Of a stretch of 55,822 bases of DNA, positions 20,461-28,941 are shown piece after piece. The position numbers and the translations under genes are program-made. Every line of letters starts with the position of its first letter. The stretch's first letter is position 1. Origin of the DNA: an uncultured Pseudovibrio sp. (GTDB lineage Bacteria > Pseudomonadota > Alphaproteobacteria > Rhizobiales > Stappiaceae); contig CANNAV010000012.1 of assembly GCA_947502585.1 (NCBI GenBank), forward strand, positions 1 through 55,822, read 5' to 3'. The notes under the pieces were generated by a model. That model saw only the letters and a list, made by a program, of their open reading frames with translations, searched no databases and had not been told where the DNA came from.

Positions 20461-20940
20461 ATGAAAGCAGCCCTTTGCATAGCATTGAGCCTGTGCACAT
20501 TTGCACACGCTACCGCAGTAGCTCAGGTACTTAGCATGCATATCGGCCCTGGTGACAAGATCACAATCTTTTCGGAGGTCTCCACGATCACTCCCGAAGC
20601 CGAGAAAGGCATATGCAAGAAACGATATGGGAAAAGCTTCATAACCAAAGCCCGCCCTGCCACGATTGACAGTGAACGTGTGATAAAGACATCCGAAGGT
20701 CAGAAAATCCAGCTTCTATACCAGAGTGGCACCATAGGAAATGGGGTTTACTCAATTGAAAATCAATACAGGTTCACCTTTCCCGACGAAGGCAATGGAA
20801 CTTCGGTCAAACTGCAACTCGCAGCAACCGGTTTCATCGGCAGCGGACGCGCCGCCGGTGTTTTCACAGATGGCACCTGCTACGGTAAAGTCCTGATCAA
20901 GTTAACCGGGCAACATGACAAAAAAACTGCCTCACAATGA
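20461..20940 (+). CDS. Secreted two-cysteine protein, family member B (unknown function)
   Basis: Tandem paralog of the previous gene, 159 residues. A signal peptide (MKAALCIALSLCTFAHATAVA, cut near residue 21) is followed by a mature part that aligns without gaps to member A over the shared blocks: Cys52 in GICKKRYG, TSEG (77-80), GTIGNGVYSIENQY (90-103), FPDE, AATGFIGSG (121-129), GVFTDGTC with Cys140. Both cysteines are at identical positions, and the C-terminus adds a short basic tail. Divergence outside the motifs indicates an old duplication under selection, not a recent copy. It starts 12 bases after member A and is probably co-transcribed. Location (periplasm or outside the cell) is predicted only from the signal peptide. 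Confidence 0.8.
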   Translation: MKAALCIALSLCTFAHATAVAQVLSMHIGPGDKITIFSEVSTITPEAEKGICKKRYGKSFITKARPATIDSERVIKTSEGQKIQLLYQSGTIGNGVYSIENQYRFTFPDEGNGTSVKLQLAATGFIGSGRAAGVFTDGTCYGKVLIKLTGQHDKKTASQ

Positions 20941-20977
20941 CAGAACACAGCTCCCGGCGAGAGGCCGTAAGAGCAGC

Positions 20978-21290
20978 ATGAAAACTCTACTCTGCATAAC
21001 GTCAGTTCCCTCAGCTCTTTCCATAGCCAGCACCGCTGCACTGGCCTGCCGTAAAAAGGACAGGACAGTCACCGGGAGCACTTTGGCATAAGCCATCACC
21101 AGTGCCTCCCAATGGCTTCCACGCCAAAGCCAGGCACTGCGACAGATCAATCACCTTCTCTGAGCTGTGCCGGACTGATGGCAGCACCTGTAAAATAGGT
21201 ATGGCACCGTCTTCACAACACAAAAGGATTCAGGTAGCATTGAAGTCATAGCGCCTGGCAGAAGAGTAAGCGGTTGATGCCGCTCTGCCT
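20978..21290 (+). pseudogene. Decayed third copy of the two-cysteine secreted family
   Basis: Begins with an intact-looking signal peptide (MKTLLCITSVPSALSIAS, TAALA) at ATG 20978, then a stop at about 21090. Later frames restore SITFSEL, DGSTCKIG (compare TFSDL...DGTCVKRYG) and TQKDSGSIEVIAPG (compare TTSEGHDIIITSTGG), then the match is lost where an IS66 remnant begins. The ATG is placed after member B with the same spacing style, so this was a third tandem gene now inactivated. Confidence 0.65.
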
Positions 21291-21328
21291 GTGGCGTCAG
21301 CTCTATAGTGAAGTGTAACGCCCCTGCA

Positions 21329-21560
21329 CCGTGCCGGCCACGGAATGCAAACACGGAACCATCAGCCGGGCGTTGACGTAATTCGGTTTCTGCAAGGGCT
21401 GCCAGTCCCCCAATGTCTTTTTTCATATCTGTAACGCCGCAGGCCTGATACACACGCCCTTGCCCGGCCCGATCATGCAACCTCCACCAGAGCAATAAAG
21501 CGGCGGATCTGACTATCACTCAGCCGCTGGAAAGTTGTAGTCTGCGCCCGTTGTTCAAAC
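21329..21560 (-). pseudogene. IS66-family remnant (end of orf1 and start of orf2)
   Basis: On minus, a short piece LSDSQIRRFIALVEVA ends at a point overlapping ATGATCGGGCCGGG, the classic start of IS66 orf2 (TnpB); after a one-base shift the frame gives VYQACGVTDMKKDIGGLAAL and FAFRGRHG, the N-terminal half of TnpB. The frame then runs into unrelated sequence at about 21328, so the rest of TnpB and all of the TnpC transposase are missing. The remaining 21561-21757 is AT-rich without a gene and reaches the lpxB stop codon. Confidence 0.7.
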
Positions 21561-21757
21561 CAGCTAATACCTGCAAAAGGACAGGCCAGATGTGTCACGA
21601 TACAAGAGGCAGTTTTTCAGCTGACACGTGCTCCAACCCAGGCACAAAGCAATCAATTTGCCCGCAGCTATACTTAAAGTATAATCTTAATTTAACACCT
21701 AATATCTATTTAATTTCAAATACATAAATTCAATTATTAAACTTGTTTGAAAAGCAT

Positions 21758-22954
21758 CTAAACTGGGTAGCCTGCCGTTTCCAGAATGATCTTTGCCGCT
21801 TTCCCGGCCTGACTTTCCCCTTCAGGCAATCGCATTTTTTCATCAATCCGGGTGAACGCGTCCAGCTGCGCCCGTCGCTCCGGGCTGTCACAGAGCAGCG
21901 CAAGCACGGCCTGGCTGAGTGCTTCAGGATGCGCTTCCTCCTCAATGTATTCCTTGATACTGTGCTCCCCAAGCACAAGGTTGGGCAGCACAATGGTGTC
22001 CACCGCAACAACCCTGACGAACCGGTTGATCTGCTTCAGGCGGCGGAAAAACCAGTCCAGCTTGTAAGCAATGACCATAGGCACGCCTGCAATAGCCAGC
22101 TCCAAAGACACTGTTCCACTGGCTGCGAGCGCCGCATTTGCCTGCCGCAAAGCCGCAAACTTTTCTGCTTCACCCGTTACAATACGTGGCTGCACTTTCC
22201 AGGAGGTCACACCGTCGCGAATACGCTGCTCCTGATGAGGCACGGCTGGAATGATCACACCCACATCCGGATCCTGCGCACAAATCAACGCGACCGCCTC
22301 ACCAAACGGTTCCAGTAACCGGGAAACCTCACTGGTTCGGGAACCTGGAAGTACCACCAGCAGTTTTCTGCCTGCACCAGGCTCCGTACGCTCGCCCGGC
22401 GCCGGTCGCAAGTCGGCAAGACGCTCAATCAGCGGGTGCCCCACATAATTACAGGGTGGCCCGCCAAGACGCCTGTGAGCCTCAGGCTCAAACGGCAACA
22501 GTGCAAGCAACTGATCCACATAAACCGCCATTTTCCTTGCACGCCCCGGACGCCACGCCCACACAGACGGGCTGACATAATCCACCACCCGAATATGAGG
22601 TGCTCTCTTACGCACCCGCCTGGCAACATTATGTGTGAAATCAGGAGAATCGATAATGAGCAACAAATCAGGCTGCGCGGCAATCACCGCATCCACAGTC
22701 TGATGCACACGGCGAATAATTGCAGGCAAACGCTCCAGTACCGCCGTAATCCCCATGACGGCAATATCATGCAGCGGAAAGATCGACTGCACACCCTGAG
22801 CCGCCATACGCTCACCGCCCAGACCGCAGACTTCAAGACGATCACCTGCAACTGCACGCAAGGCTTTTATGACTTCCGCACCGAGCTGGTCACCAGACTC
22901 TTCGCCAACAACAAAGAAAATCCTCAAGGGTCTGACAGCTTCCGCTTCGCTCAT
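21758..22954 (-). CDS. lpxB: Lipid-A-disaccharide synthase
   Basis: GT19 glycosyltransferase that joins UDP-2,3-diacylglucosamine and lipid X to the lipid A disaccharide at the inner face of the cytoplasmic membrane. The 398-residue protein has FFVVGEESGDQLGAEVIKAL, GLGGERMAAQG, IAVMGITAVLERLP, IDSPDFTHNVARR and YVSPSVWAWRPGR, then GHPLIERL and the C-terminal nucleotide-binding part with ASGTVSLELA. It starts three bases after the lpxI stop codon. Last gene of the long minus-strand cluster. Confidence 0.97.
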   Translation of the reverse strand: MSEAEAVRPLRIFFVVGEESGDQLGAEVIKALRAVAGDRLEVCGLGGERMAAQGVQSIFPLHDIAVMGITAVLERLPAIIRRVHQTVDAVIAAQPDLLLIIDSPDFTHNVARRVRKRAPHIRVVDYVSPSVWAWRPGRARKMAVYVDQLLALLPFEPEAHRRLGGPPCNYVGHPLIERLADLRPAPGERTEPGAGRKLLVVLPGSRTSEVSRLLEPFGEAVALICAQDPDVGVIIPAVPHQEQRIRDGVTSWKVQPRIVTGEAEKFAALRQANAALAASGTVSLELAIAGVPMVIAYKLDWFFRRLKQINRFVRVVAVDTIVLPNLVLGEHSIKEYIEEEAHPEALSQAVLALLCDSPERRAQLDAFTRIDEKMRLPEGESQAGKAAKIILETAGYPV

Positions 22955-22957
22955 ATC

Positions 22958-23827
22958 TCAGCGCTCACCAGCGTCAAAGTTTTCCTCACGCGTACAGCCG
23001 TAAAGGAAAACACCCAGTTCACCGCACAGGTGCTCAACCTCTTCGCGATGAGCAACCAGAACACGCCCGGCTTCCACACAAACGCCTTTTAACTGCGCCG
23101 CAGCAGCTTTGCGGATGGTTTGTGGCCCAACAGTCGGCATATCAAGTCGAAGGTCCTGTTGCGGTTTGGAGCACTTCACGAGTACTCCGGCAGCCCCTTT
23201 GGACCGCACACGGCCATTGGCACGCAGTGCGGTAACGCGCTCAAGCATGGCATCCGTACCTTCAGCGCCCTCAACGGCGACAACACGTGCGCCAACAGCT
23301 ACAGCACCCTGCCCGATATCCAGTCGGCCAACAGCGTCAACAGCCTGAACAGCAAGTTTCATGTCGCTCAAAGCCCTGGCATCCGGCTTCGGCCCTGCTA
23401 CGTGCCCCGGACTCGCAACCAGCCCCGGAGCAACCTCATGAGCACCAACCACGTGCAATCCCTCTCGTTCAAATATTCCGGCAACTTTCACCAACAAACG
23501 ATCATCACCGCCAACAACAGCCCTGATAATACGAGGTAAACGCCAGATCGTTCCAAAATCGCCAGGAATCGATGTGAAATCCGGTCGCTTCTGTACAGCA
23601 CCGATCAACACCACATCCTGAACGCCTCTCAATTTCAGAGTTGAGAACAGTTTACCGATCTGTCCCCAGCTGATCTCTACCGGATTAAACGCAGAAAGGG
23701 AGGCATCTGCCTCCCCCTTGATTGCGATAGTAACCACATCGCGGCCCTGTACCATAGCGGACCGGATAACCAGACCAGGCAGATCACCGCCACCAGCGAT
23801 CACAGCAATAGGTGCCTGTTTCACCAT
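22958..23827 (-). CDS. lpxI: UDP-2,3-diacylglucosamine diphosphatase LpxI
   Basis: Hydrolyses UDP-2,3-diacylglucosamine to lipid X; LpxI replaces LpxH in most alphaproteobacteria. The 289-residue protein opens VIAGGGDLPGLVIRSA, contains VVLIGAVQKRPDF and GDDRLLVKVAGIFEREGL, then the C-terminal domain with VGARVVAVEGAEGTDAML and KCSKPQQDLRLDMPTVGP, all typical. Between lpxA and lpxB, its usual place. Start ATG 23827 is 17 bases after the lpxA stop. Confidence 0.95.
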   Translation of the reverse strand: MVKQAPIAVIAGGGDLPGLVIRSAMVQGRDVVTIAIKGEADASLSAFNPVEISWGQIGKLFSTLKLRGVQDVVLIGAVQKRPDFTSIPGDFGTIWRLPRIIRAVVGGDDRLLVKVAGIFEREGLHVVGAHEVAPGLVASPGHVAGPKPDARALSDMKLAVQAVDAVGRLDIGQGAVAVGARVVAVEGAEGTDAMLERVTALRANGRVRSKGAAGVLVKCSKPQQDLRLDMPTVGPQTIRKAAAAQLKGVCVEAGRVLVAHREEVEHLCGELGVFLYGCTREENFDAGER

Positions 23828-23844
23828 GAACTTTAAATAGTCCC

Positions 23845-24645
23845 CTATTCACCTGTATTGTGCGGTGTGCATAACCGGCGATTTTTGTCTCCCAGTATGA
23901 ACGATGTCATCGTCTGCACACCCTCAAACTTAGCGTACATGGTGCGCGCAGCCTCTGCCCGGGCACGAAGCGTGCCCTCGTCACTGTGGAAGACCTCCCT
24001 GTAGGCATGGCGCAGCGCGTGGATTTCTTCGCGAGAGACGTTATGGCGCTTCAGACCAATCAGGTTAAGACCTGCCAAACGCGCACGATCACCAGTTACA
24101 GACCCATAAGGGATAACGTCGAATTCAACCCCGGTCAGACCACCAACAAATGCATGAGCACCCACACGGCACCACTGATGCACGGCAGAAAGGCCACCGA
24201 AGATCACATGATCACCAACTTCAACATGCCCTGCAAGCGTCGCATTGTTTGCTAAAATAACATTGTTACCCACCAGACAGTCATGCCCCACATGGCTACC
24301 CATCATGAAAAGGCAACCATTACCGACATGTGTCACACCACCACCACCGGCAGTTCCGGGGTTCATGGTTGAATGCTCGCGGATCTGGTTGTCTTCGCCG
24401 ATTGCCAGAAGCGTATCCTCACCGGAAAACTTCAGATCCTGCGGCTGATGTCCCAGGCTGACAAACGGGTATACCTTCGACCGGGCGCCGACTGTTGTCC
24501 GTCCTGCAATCACCACATGGGAAACAAGCTCCACATCATCGCCAAGGGTTACCCCGGGACCGACCATGCAGTATGGTCCGATCCTGATATTCTCACCAAG
24601 TACGGCCCCATCCTCGATAATCGCGGTGGGATGAATCTGTTGCAT
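23845..24645 (-). CDS. lpxA: UDP-N-acetylglucosamine acyltransferase
   Basis: First enzyme of lipid A synthesis: moves an R-3-hydroxyacyl chain from ACP to UDP-GlcNAc. The 266-residue protein is a left-handed beta-helix of hexapeptide repeats, with His121 in GSHVGHDCLVGNN matching the catalytic His125 of E. coli, then NNATLAGHVEVGDHVIFGG and HQWCRVG, and a C-terminal helical part (HALRHAYREVF). ATG 24645 is chosen because GAGGT sits five bases upstream; a TTG at 24657 in the same frame overlaps the fabZ stop and is less likely. Confidence 0.97.
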   Translation of the reverse strand: MQQIHPTAIIEDGAVLGENIRIGPYCMVGPGVTLGDDVELVSHVVIAGRTTVGARSKVYPFVSLGHQPQDLKFSGEDTLLAIGEDNQIREHSTMNPGTAGGGGVTHVGNGCLFMMGSHVGHDCLVGNNVILANNATLAGHVEVGDHVIFGGLSAVHQWCRVGAHAFVGGLTGVEFDVIPYGSVTGDRARLAGLNLIGLKRHNVSREEIHALRHAYREVFHSDEGTLRARAEAARTMYAKFEGVQTMTSFILGDKNRRLCTPHNTGE

Positions 24646-24653
24646 CAATGACC

Positions 24654-25130
24654 TCAATTCGCCTCGTCAGAATCGACGAGCATAGCGCTGATTTCCGCTT
24701 CAGCAACCTTCTGTCCGTCTACCATTGCAACACCTTCAAACTTCCAGATGGTTGAGCGGTTACGAATTTTTTTCACATGAAAGCGGACCTGATCACCAGG
24801 AACCACAGGCTTGCGGAATTTACACTTATCGATGGTCATAAAGTAAACCAGAGAAGGTACGTCCTTCTTTTCGCGGCCATGGACGCAAAGAGCACCAGCA
24901 GTCTGCGCCATCGCTTCTATAAGCAACACACCTGGCATTACCGGCTGACTTGGAAAATGCCCCTGGAAATGTGGCTCATTTATGGTTACATTTTTAATAC
25001 CGACACCCGAATTGTCACCGTCCATATCGACAATACGGTCAATCATCAAAAACGGATAACGATGGGGCAAAAGCTCCATAACCCGCATAATATCGGCGTT
25101 TTCAAGTGTTCTGGTCTCTACATCACTCAT
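24654..25130 (-). CDS. fabZ: 3-hydroxyacyl-ACP dehydratase FabZ
   Basis: Dehydrates 3-hydroxyacyl-ACP in fatty acid elongation and competes with LpxA and LpxD for the same substrate. The 158-residue hot-dog-fold protein has [14 protein letters not shown] and the catalytic His58 in [16 protein letters not shown] with Glu72 in LLIEAMAQ. Placed between lpxD and lpxA, as in most proteobacteria, which couples the branch point between lipid A and phospholipid supply. Confidence 0.97.
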   Translation of the reverse strand: MSDVETRTLENADIMRVMELLPHRYPFLMIDRIVDMDGDNSGVGIKNVTINEPHFQGHFPSQPVMPGVLLIEAMAQTAGALCVHGREKKDVPSLVYFMTIDKCKFRKPVVPGDQVRFHVKKIRNRSTIWKFEGVAMVDGQKVAEAEISAMLVDSDEAN

Positions 25131-25253
25131 AATAATGCCTCAGCAATATCGGTTCGACTGGCATATCCCTCACAAAGAGATCACGAGGACACGCCCTCCT
25201 CATTCACCAGCCATTCCTGTTAAGTATCGGGATAAGATCCCGGGTCTGATCTG

Positions 25254-26318
25254 TTATTTCTTTCCGCCCTGGGAGGTCAGGCGGCGAAGCGCTGTCAATT
25301 CCCTGAACCACTCGCGGATAGGCCGTGCCGGTATGCCACCATAACGCCCACCTGGCGCCAGATCATCATGTACGGCACTCACACCGGCAACCTGTGCGCC
25401 CGTTCCAATGCGAACGTGACCGGAAACCCCGGCCTGCCCGCCAAGAACCACATAATCCTCAAGGCTGGAACTTCCTGAGATCCCCACCTGAGAAACGATG
25501 ACGCAATGCTTGCCGATATTAACGTTATGACCAACCTGAACCAGATTATCAATTTTTGTTCCATCGCCAACAGTCGTATCACGGTTTGCACCGCGGTCTA
25601 TACAGGAGCCTGCGCCAATTTCAACATCATTCCCTAGCACAACCCTGCCCATCTGGGGAACCTTGATGTGACCACCTGGCCCCATTGCAAAACCAAACCC
25701 ATCCTGGCCTAAGCAAACGTTTGGGTGAATAATGACACGATTTCCAAGCACCGCATGTTGCAGACTGGAGTTAGCTCCAATGGAGCAGTCGTCACCTATC
25801 TGACATCTGGCAGCAATCACCGCATTTGGCCCGATACGGGAACCAGCACCAATCACCACATGGGCGCCAATGACGACCCCGGCCTCAACAACAACGCCAT
25901 CGCCCAGCTTTACACTTCGGTCGATATAAGCACGCGGACTGACCGATGTCTCACCCGTTGCCGGAAGGGGCCGCATTGCGGCCGGGTAAAGCTCAGCCAG
26001 TACTTTCGCCAGCGAGCTGTACGGCTCCCTGGCAAGCAAAGGCACTACGCCGCCGGGAACTTTATCGAGATGCTTTTTACTGACAAGACAAGCCGTCGCC
26101 TTCGTATTTTCAAGCTGATCCAGATATTTGGGATTATCGATGAACACGAGCGTTCCGGGAGCGCCCTCATCCAGAGGAGCAACACCAGTAATGACCAGCT
26201 CGCTATCCCCGCGAACAATCTCCGCACCGGCCCATTCAGCGACTTGTTTCACTGTTATCGTTTGAGCTTCAGGGAAGAAAACCGGGCAAACTTCAGATTG
26301 ATTTGATGGTTGTGTCAT
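25254..26318 (-). CDS. lpxD: UDP-3-O-acylglucosamine N-acyltransferase
   Basis: Third lipid A enzyme: adds the N-linked hydroxyacyl chain to UDP-3-O-acylglucosamine. 354 residues with an N-terminal uridine-binding domain (ITVKQVAEWAGAEIV, VTGVAPLDEGAPGTLVFIDNPKYL), then a left-handed beta-helix with many hexapeptide turns, GQDGFGFA, GANRDTTVGDGTKIDNLVQVGHN and GKHCVIVSQVGISGS. ATG 26318 is preceded by AGGA at seven bases or fewer; the TTG at 26330 is rejected. An intrinsic terminator lies directly upstream, ending two bases before this SD. Confidence 0.96.
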   Translation of the reverse strand: MTQPSNQSEVCPVFFPEAQTITVKQVAEWAGAEIVRGDSELVITGVAPLDEGAPGTLVFIDNPKYLDQLENTKATACLVSKKHLDKVPGGVVPLLAREPYSSLAKVLAELYPAAMRPLPATGETSVSPRAYIDRSVKLGDGVVVEAGVVIGAHVVIGAGSRIGPNAVIAARCQIGDDCSIGANSSLQHAVLGNRVIIHPNVCLGQDGFGFAMGPGGHIKVPQMGRVVLGNDVEIGAGSCIDRGANRDTTVGDGTKIDNLVQVGHNVNIGKHCVIVSQVGISGSSSLEDYVVLGGQAGVSGHVRIGTGAQVAGVSAVHDDLAPGGRYGGIPARPIREWFRELTALRRLTSQGGKK

Positions 26319-26328
26319 AGGATCCTGC

Positions 26329-26358
26329 AAAAAAAGGCCGCCGATGGTATCGGCGGCC
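26329..26358 (-). terminator. Intrinsic terminator/attenuator between bamA and lpxD
   Basis: Perfect stem GGCCGCCGAT/ATCGGCGGCC with a three-base loop, followed on the minus strand by seven T and then, two bases later, the AGGA of lpxD. It lies 24 bases after the bamA stop. Part of the transcription from bamA must end here unless anti-terminated, so lpxD and the genes after it are likely partly uncoupled. Confidence 0.9.
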
Positions 26359-26382
26359 GATTATAATCAATTTTTCACCGGA

Positions 26383-28740
26383 TCAGAAGCTTGTACCACC
26401 GCTAAGCTTGAATAGCTGCGTTTCATCAACATCGTTTTTGAGCACAGGCCAGGCAAAGTCAGCACGCAGCGGCCCAAACGGCGACTGCCACAGCACACCA
26501 ATACCAACAGAGGCACGAAGATCGAAGTCTTCAGACTGAACGGTATCACCAATCACATCAGACAGATCGCCGTCAATACCCCATAGGGACCCTGCATCTG
26601 CAAAGACTGCACCAGACAGCCCAAGCTCCTCAGGGAGGACCGGGAACGGGAACTGACCTTCAACGGTACCTGCAACGTAGTACTTACCACCAAGCGCATC
26701 GCCACCCACAGCATCACGTGGGCCGTAACCGTTGGACTCAAAGCCACGAATGAGATCCGGTGTACCCTGGAACTGATCAGTCACACGCAGACGTTTACCG
26801 ATAGATTCTATGTAACCAGCAGACCCCTTCACGAAACCAACAACGCCATATTCAGCAGACAGCTCCTTGAATGCACTTCCTTTGGCCTGGCCACGAATAT
26901 ATTGAGACTCGCCACCCAGACCCGCAATTTCCTGCTCATAGGAAGCAACATAACCGTCACGCGGTTTCAGGTTATTGTCCAGAGTATTATAGACAAGGGA
27001 GAAACCAGCAAGTGAAGTCGTATATTCCCCAAGGGAATCACAGACACCAAGTGAAACATCAGAATCACACTGACCGATACCGGTTGAGTCGCTACGCGTC
27101 AGATCACGCTGGTAGAGTTTGTAAAACAGGTTAAGCGTCAGCTCGTCTTCGCGAAGTGGAAGACCAAAGTTAATTGCACCGCCGGTTGTCTCTTCTTCAT
27201 AAGCCCGGGAATCGTTTTCATCGTATACACGGCGGTACACATCCAGACCTGCGGAGATGCGACGCCCCATGAAGAACGGCTCAACAAACTTGAACTCGTA
27301 TTTCTGGTTGTCAGTACCACCACCAACAGCGGCTTTAACGTATTGACCACGCCCAAGGAAGTTGCGCTCGGTGATAGAGATATCACCAATCACACCGTCA
27401 GAAGTGGAGTAACCCACACCGAAGGAAACCTCACCGGTTGGCTGCTCTTCGACATCCACATTGATGATCACACGGTCAGGAGCGCTGCCCTGCTGACGCG
27501 TAATACGAACATTCTGGAAGTAACGTGTGTTACGCAGACGACGTTCAGCTTTATCCAGCAGGATACGGTTGTAAGCATCGCCTTCAGCGAGATCAAACTC
27601 GCGGCGGATCACGTACTCACGTGTGCGATCGTTACCACGAACGTTGATACGCTCAACATAAACACGAGGACCCTCTTCGATCAGATAAGTGATCGAGACC
27701 TTCTTGTTTTCATAATCACGCTCACCGCGCGGGCGAACCTGAGCAAACGCATAGCCGGCCTTGGAAACTTCCAGTGTCAGAGCTTCAAGCGTCTTTTCAA
27801 CTTCCAGCGAGTTGTAGGTATCACCAGACTGAGTACGCAGGTACTGACGCATCGATTCAGGGTCGACCGCAGACAACGACGTATCAATTTCAATATCGCC
27901 GAACTCGTACTGCTCACCTTCATCAACAGTGAAAGTCACGTAGAAGATATTTTGCTCACGATCCAGATCCGCAACAGCAGAAACAATGCGGAAATCAGCG
28001 TAACCCTTCTGGTAGTAGAACTGACGCAAAGATTCCTCGTCCACATCAAGACGATCAGGATCATATACATCAGTCGTACGCAACCAGCCGAGGAAGCCGC
28101 TTTCGCGGGTCTGGATCTGCTCACGCAGATAACCGTCGGAGAATGCCTTGTTACCGATGAAGGAAATACGGGCAACACCCGTCTTGTCTCCTTCTTCGAT
28201 TTCAAAAACCAGATCCACGCGGTTATTATTGCGTTCTATAACCTTCGGCTCAACAGATGCACGATAGCGACCGGAGCGACGATAAGCTTCCAGAAGGTTC
28301 TGAGAATCAGACTGAACACGCGCACGTGTCAGCATGGAGCGCTCAGAAGAACGGACAACTGATTTCAGAGCTTCGTCTGTCAGCCGCTTATTACCCTCAA
28401 AGGAAATTTTACCAATAACCGGATTTTCTTTGACATCAACAACAAGAGTGCCGCCGCGCTGCTCGATAGTGACATCAGCGAACAGACCAGTCGCGTAAAG
28501 AGTGGTAAGACTCTCGTCAATATCAATTGCAGAAAAGGATTTCCCTGGACGGATAGTCAGGTAGTTGCGAACTGTTTCGTCCTCAATGCGCTTTGCGCCG
28601 TTGACGACAATCTTTTTAACCACCGCGGCCTCAGCAACCCCCGCTCCGATAAACGGAACCCCAACCGGAGCAACTGTACCAGCAGCTGCGACGGCCATTG
28701 CCAAAAGCGACACACGTGACAGGTTCTTGAATGACTGCAT
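26383..28740 (-). CDS. bamA: Outer membrane protein assembly factor BamA
   Basis: Essential Omp85 insertase of the outer membrane. From ATG 28740 the 785-residue protein has a signal peptide (LSRVSLLAMAVAAAGTVAP, cut near AEA/A), five POTRA domains (first: VVKKIVVNGAKRIEDETVRNYL; GKISFEGNKRLTDE; ARISFIGNKAFSDGYL; QYEFGDIEID; VYVERINVRGNDRTREYVIRREF), then the 16-strand barrel with RGFESNGYGPRD (the VRGF/Y-type loop 6 motif) and a C-terminal Phe (FKLSGGTSF). Upstream in-frame ATG at 28779 would add 13 residues and also has G-rich sequence before it; the frame beyond that is not family-like. Placed between rseP and lpxD. Confidence 0.95.
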   Translation of the reverse strand: MQSFKNLSRVSLLAMAVAAAGTVAPVGVPFIGAGVAEAAVVKKIVVNGAKRIEDETVRNYLTIRPGKSFSAIDIDESLTTLYATGLFADVTIEQRGGTLVVDVKENPVIGKISFEGNKRLTDEALKSVVRSSERSMLTRARVQSDSQNLLEAYRRSGRYRASVEPKVIERNNNRVDLVFEIEEGDKTGVARISFIGNKAFSDGYLREQIQTRESGFLGWLRTTDVYDPDRLDVDEESLRQFYYQKGYADFRIVSAVADLDREQNIFYVTFTVDEGEQYEFGDIEIDTSLSAVDPESMRQYLRTQSGDTYNSLEVEKTLEALTLEVSKAGYAFAQVRPRGERDYENKKVSITYLIEEGPRVYVERINVRGNDRTREYVIRREFDLAEGDAYNRILLDKAERRLRNTRYFQNVRITRQQGSAPDRVIINVDVEEQPTGEVSFGVGYSTSDGVIGDISITERNFLGRGQYVKAAVGGGTDNQKYEFKFVEPFFMGRRISAGLDVYRRVYDENDSRAYEEETTGGAINFGLPLREDELTLNLFYKLYQRDLTRSDSTGIGQCDSDVSLGVCDSLGEYTTSLAGFSLVYNTLDNNLKPRDGYVASYEQEIAGLGGESQYIRGQAKGSAFKELSAEYGVVGFVKGSAGYIESIGKRLRVTDQFQGTPDLIRGFESNGYGPRDAVGGDALGGKYYVAGTVEGQFPFPVLPEELGLSGAVFADAGSLWGIDGDLSDVIGDTVQSEDFDLRASVGIGVLWQSPFGPLRADFAWPVLKNDVDETQLFKLSGGTSF

Positions 28741-28941
28741 AGAGCTGCTATGCCTTTTATTTTCAGCCCGAAAATGCATTAGCCCCCTGATCCTCAGATC
28801 ACTAATGCGTCTCAGGGTAATGGATAGAATCTGAAACACCTTTGGAACTTTGTACAAGGTTTTCAGAGTAAAGCAAGGCAACACAACGGGATTTAATGCA
28901 ATTTTCCCAATCCTTTGCCCAACCTTCGGCTCGCAACTTAC

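Noticed and set aside
21151..21519. Minus-strand frame of 122 codons as an intact gene
   Set aside because: First half matches IS66 TnpB only after a frameshift and the rest is unrelated decayed DNA; it is a relic, not a gene.
27343..28362. Long open frame on plus antisense to bamA
   Set aside because: Shadow of the strongly supported bamA frame; no motif or SD.
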